A stretch of DNA of 64,000 nucleotides, from the NCBI RefSeq assembly GCF_000612725.1, contig NZ_HG964455.1, positions 385,166-449,165 on the forward strand, read 5' to 3'. How positions within the stretch are numbered: position 1 is the first letter of the stretch; the number at the start of each line of letters is the position of its first letter. This DNA comes from Mycolicibacterium austroafricanum (lineage in GTDB: Bacteria > Actinomycetota > Actinomycetes > Mycobacteriales > Mycobacteriaceae). Made by a program: the position numbers and the translations under genes. Below the pieces are notes generated by a model. It was not told where the DNA came from, did no database searches, and saw only the letters and a list, made by a program, of their open reading frames with translations. Shown here one piece after another: positions 61,321-64,000 of this stretch.

Positions 61321-62487
61321 ATGCCCACGGCCCACACCGTCACACCCGAATTCATCGACCGGCTCGCCGACCGTGCGGCAGAGGCTGAACGCCTTCGCCG
61401 ACTGCCGGCCGACACCGTGGCCGACGCCACCGCGTCCGGGCTCTTCGACCTGCTCGTACCCGCGCGCTACGGCGGCATGCAGGCCCCTTTCCCGGCGATT
61501 CTCGATCCGGTCCGCAAGATGGCGCACGGGTGCGCGTCGAGCGCGTGGACGTTGGGCTTCTACGCGCTGCACAACTGGATGCTCGCGCTGTTCAGCGAGC
61601 AGGCCCAGAGCGAGGGGTTCGCGACGCGCCCGTTCCTGGCGCCCGCTCCCCTTGCGCCGACGGGGCGTGGCACCGCATGTGCCGGCGGAATCCGGCTGAG
61701 CGGACGGTGGTCGTGGGCGACCGGCGTGATGGACGGCAACTGGATCATGGTCGGTGCGCTGTGTGAGCGCGAAGCCGGCGATCCGAGCACGATCTATCCC
61801 GTGCTCGCGCTGCTGCCGATCGACAGCGTGCGGGTGGAGGACGTGTGGCACACCGACGGTATGCGCGCCACCGGATCCAACGACGTCGTGATCGACGACG
61901 CGTTCGTCCCGGCGCACCGACTGGTCGAGGTGTCCGACATCTACAGCGGCTCCGCGCCCGGCGCGGCCCTGCACGATGCCGACACCTACCGGTGGCCGAT
62001 GGTGCCCGCCCTGGCGCTCCTGGCGGCGATGCCCGCGCTGGGCAGTGCCGAGCGCGCCGCCGAGATCTACGCCGAGCGGCTCTCACAGCGTTTCCTCGCC
62101 TATGAGGGCGTCATGCAGAAGGACAAGCCGGTGGCCGCGATGCACCTCGGTGAGGCGTCGGTTCGGCTGCGGGCGTTGAAGAGCCTGCTGGCCGACACCG
62201 TCGGTGAGATCGAGTCGATCGTGGCCGCAGGCGACCCGGTCGAACGTTCGGTGCGCGGCCAGGCACGTCTGGTGGCGGCACACATCGTGCACGAATCGCG
62301 AGCGGTGGTCAGTGGTCTGCTCGCCGCATCCGGTGCCTCCGCGCACTTCCTTGACAACCCGCTGCAGCGCATCAAGCGCGACGTCGACGTCATCGTCGGC
62401 CACGTCGTTTTCGACTACGACACGAGCCGCGAACTGGCCGGTGCCCTCACAATGGGGAGAAGGATTCCGCGCACCGCGATGGTGTGA
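61321..62487 (+). CDS. acyl-CoA dehydrogenase-fold flavin monooxygenase (HsaA/HpaB-like)
   Basis: Protein of 388 residues with the two-component flavin-dependent monooxygenase (group D) pattern: LFDLLVPARYGGMQAPFPAI (about 41-60), GCASSAWTLGFYALHNWML (about 70-88), the flavin-near LSGRWSWATGVMDGNWIMVG (about 124-143), and HTDGMRATGSNDVVIDDAFVP (about 178-198). The C-terminal helices have SGASAHFLDNPLQRIKRDVDV (about 340-360). It needs a partner reductase, which is not adjacent. It hydroxylates an aromatic or polycyclic substrate, by analogy to HsaA. It is the first gene of a unit with the deazaflavin-dependent enzyme. Confidence 0.88.
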   Translation: MPTAHTVTPEFIDRLADRAAEAERLRRLPADTVADATASGLFDLLVPARYGGMQAPFPAILDPVRKMAHGCASSAWTLGFYALHNWMLALFSEQAQSEGFATRPFLAPAPLAPTGRGTACAGGIRLSGRWSWATGVMDGNWIMVGALCEREAGDPSTIYPVLALLPIDSVRVEDVWHTDGMRATGSNDVVIDDAFVPAHRLVEVSDIYSGSAPGAALHDADTYRWPMVPALALLAAMPALGSAERAAEIYAERLSQRFLAYEGVMQKDKPVAAMHLGEASVRLRALKSLLADTVGEIESIVAAGDPVERSVRGQARLVAAHIVHESRAVVSGLLAASGASAHFLDNPLQRIKRDVDVIVGHVVFDYDTSRELAGALTMGRRIPRTAMV

Positions 62488-62502
62488 GACCGGGGAGGTT
62501 CG

Positions 62503-62895
62503 ATGACCGCCGACACCCTGCGTGACCGTGTCACCAAGTTCTTCCAGAAGAACGTTGCCAACCGGGTGATGCGGCAGATGCCGTTTCAGACGCTGCTGGA
62601 GACGACCGGGCGGAAGTCCGGCCAGCCCCGCACGACTCCCCTGGGCGGCCGCCGTGTCGGGGACGCGTTCTGGTTCGTCTCCGAGTTCGGCGACAGATCG
62701 CAGTACATCCGCAATATCCAGGCGGACCCGAACGTCCGGGTGCGACTGAACGGACGGTGGCACCGAGGCACGGCGCACCTGCTGCCCGAGGACGACCCGC
62801 ATGCGCGTATGCAGTCGTTGCCGGGATACAACAACGTCGGGGTCCGCACGTTCGGGACCAATCTGCTCACCGTTCGGGTCGATCTGATCGACTGA
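62503..62895 (+). CDS. deazaflavin (F420)-dependent nitroreductase family protein
   Basis: Protein of 130 residues in the DDN split-barrel family (F420-dependent quinone reductases). Marks are LLETTGRKSGQPRTTPLGGR (about 31-50), the phosphate-binding basic FGDRSQYIRNIQADPNVRVR (about 62-81), and the C-terminal NNVGVRTFGTNLLTVRVDLI. F420 is used by mycobacteria for redox work on quinones and xenobiotics. GGGAGG lies 4 bp upstream of the ATG at 62503; it is 15 bp after the oxygenase gene, so co-transcribed. The oxygenase plus this reductase may act on the same compound. Confidence 0.88.
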   Translation: MTADTLRDRVTKFFQKNVANRVMRQMPFQTLLETTGRKSGQPRTTPLGGRRVGDAFWFVSEFGDRSQYIRNIQADPNVRVRLNGRWHRGTAHLLPEDDPHARMQSLPGYNNVGVRTFGTNLLTVRVDLID

Positions 62896-62924
62896 GCGAC
62901 AACGCTTCTCACGGGCCCTCGCTG

Positions 62925-64000
62925 CTACGGGTCGTCGTCTTCGTCGTCTTCGCGCAGTAGGTGACGTTCAGGGTGGTGGTAGTCGTTGGTGCGGTGTTGG
63001 CCTGTATCGAGGTCCGGCGGCGGGAGCCACTCGGTCTGATTCTTGCCGTTTTTGCGGGTGCGCCAGCCGGTTTTGTCGAGCATGCGGTGATCGCACGGGC
63101 ATGCCAGGGTCAGGTCGTCGATGTTGGTCAGTCCGCCGTTGACGAAATCGGCGCTGGCGTGGTGGGCCTGGCACCAGTACCCGGGTGCGGTGCAGCCCGG
63201 CCGCGTGCAGCCCCGATCGCGGGCGTGCAGCACGATCCGCTGCGCGGCGTTGGCCAACCGTTTGGCCCGGCCCAGGTAGAGGGATTGGCCGCTGTGTTGG
63301 TCGTAGACGTACAGGTAGTGGTGGGCCCGGGCGGCCAGCCGGATCAGATCCGGCATCGGCAACAGCGATCCGCCACCGGTGACCGCCACCCCTGCGCCCT
63401 TTTCGAGCTCCTGCAACGTCGTGGAGACGACCACCGTCACCGGAAGGCCGTTGTGGGAGCCGAGTCGGCCAGACCCGAGGAGGCGGCGCAGCAGGGCTTT
63501 GAGCCCGTCGTGGTTGCGTTGATCCTGGGTGCGGGTGTCACGTCCGGCCCGCGCCGACGTGCGTGCTGACCGGTCACCGGTCTGTTCAGCCGCCTCGCCG
63601 CCGCCGGACACCTCGTCGCCGCTGGGTTCGCCGCCGGCGGATTCGCTGCCGGGCCCCTCGTCGCCGCGGGGTTCGCCGCCGGTGGATTCACTGCTGCCGG
63701 TGGATTCGCCGCTGTCAGGTTCGTCGCTGCCGGGCCCCTCGTCACCGGCGGGTTCATGGCTGCCGGGTTGACCTGTGGGCAAGTTGGCGCCGGGGGCGGC
63801 TTCTTTGGCCAAGGTGGCGTCCAGGTAGGCGCCGAGTTCGGCATCGACATAGCCACTGACCTTGCGGAACCCGTCGGGCTGCTGTTTACCGACACGGAAA
63901 CTGCGCTTGCGGGCCAGGTCTTTGTCGCAGGGTTCGGGGCCGTCCTGGTCGATCATCATCAACAACCGCCCCGCTGCCTCGTCGAGTTCCTCGGGGCCCA
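62925..64000 (-). CDS. DUF222/13E12-family HNH endonuclease (N-terminus beyond right edge)
   Basis: Partial gene, open to the right edge (at least 358 residues here). The C-terminal HNH domain has CTRPGCTAPGYWCQAHHASA followed by NGGLTNIDDLTLACPCDHRM, a zinc-bound HNH of the 13E12 repeat family. The preceding DUF222 segment includes PDLIRLAARAHHYLYVYDQH. Between them an insertion of about 90 residues is dominated by Gly/Ser/Glu/Asp repeats (GDEGPGS, GGEPSGDE). These genes are multicopy in mycobacteria and behave like passively dispersed elements; the cellular role is unclear. The C-terminus ends in an acidic EDDEDDDP tail. Confidence 0.9.
   Translation of the reverse strand, partial: GPEELDEAAGRLLMMIDQDGPEPCDKDLARKRSFRVGKQQPDGFRKVSGYVDAELGAYLDATLAKEAAPGANLPTGQPGSHEPAGDEGPGSDEPDSGESTGSSESTGGEPRGDEGPGSESAGGEPSGDEVSGGGEAAEQTGDRSARTSARAGRDTRTQDQRNHDGLKALLRRLLGSGRLGSHNGLPVTVVVSTTLQELEKGAGVAVTGGGSLLPMPDLIRLAARAHHYLYVYDQHSGQSLYLGRAKRLANAAQRIVLHARDRGCTRPGCTAPGYWCQAHHASADFVNGGLTNIDDLTLACPCDHRMLDKTGWRTRKNGKNQTEWLPPPDLDTGQHRTNDYHHPERHLLREDDEDDDP

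Noticed and set aside
60655..61974. 439-codon minus-strand frame opposite tetR and the oxygenase gene
   Set aside because: Antisense to two genes with clear family motifs; composition typical of a shadow frame.

Overview
The window is high-GC actinobacterial DNA from a mycobacterium, most likely a fast-growing Mycolicibacterium-type species. The evidence is an antigen 85 mycolyltransferase, a mycobactin locus with IdeR-like boxes, an MmpL transporter, FadE/FadD families, a mycobacterial-type tmRNA and many GTG/TTG starts. Several blocks follow the gene order I recall from M. tuberculosis: pgmA-crcB1-crcB2-Rv3071; ssrA-smpB-ftsX-ftsE-Rv3103c-Rv3104c-prfB-fprA; and hisN-fadE24-fadE23. The accessory mycobactin genes mbtK-N, which I recall at Rv1344-Rv1347c, lie here right after the Rv3071 homologue, so the order is rearranged. 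Species was not assigned.

Layout. 1-4.7 kb: a partial MFS exporter with an N-terminal tandem repeat, phosphoglucomutase, two fluoride channels and a tandem DUF190 protein. 4.7-8.4 kb: the mycobactin acylation locus (mbtL, mbtM, mbtN and convergent mbtK) with an IdeR-like box at each outer end. 8.5-15.6 kb: small genes, a complete IS30-family element, two acidic secreted proteins, a DUF808 protein and a HAD phosphatase. 15.6-21.6 kb: an MmpL transporter behind a palindrome-rich control region, and a TRAP-TAXI importer. 21.7-27.6 kb: a LigD-type polymerase, a STAS protein, a very large hybrid histidine kinase/receiver/PP2C/anti-sigma kinase, and a DUF4242 protein.

27.7-39.8 kb is an accessory stretch: LAL regulator, methyltransferase, TetR with divergent epimerase, luciferase-like oxidoreductase, cutinase, DUF2993 protein, bicupin, small secreted protein, and an SDR divergent from a TipAL-like MerR regulator with a clear operator. 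39.8-48.2 kb is the ribosome-rescue and division block: ssrA, a GGDEF-EAL protein, an EamA transporter, smpB, ftsX, ftsE, a Thr-rich membrane protein, an MscS channel and prfB. 48.4-64 kb: fprA, hisN, fadE24-fadE23, a glycosyltransferase coupled to a cyclase-ATPase-TPR regulator, a quinone-oxidoreductase-like MDR enzyme, antigen 85, a TetR/flavin oxygenase/deazaflavin-enzyme cluster, and a partial HNH endonuclease (13E12 type) running off the right edge.

Recurrent themes are short or absent 5' leaders, stop/start overlaps inside operons, and palindromic operators next to TetR, MerR and LuxR genes. The most unusual object is the roughly 1,400-residue signalling protein at 23017-27243, which joins a two-component phosphorelay to an RsbU/RsbW-type partner-switching module and is translationally coupled to a STAS antagonist.
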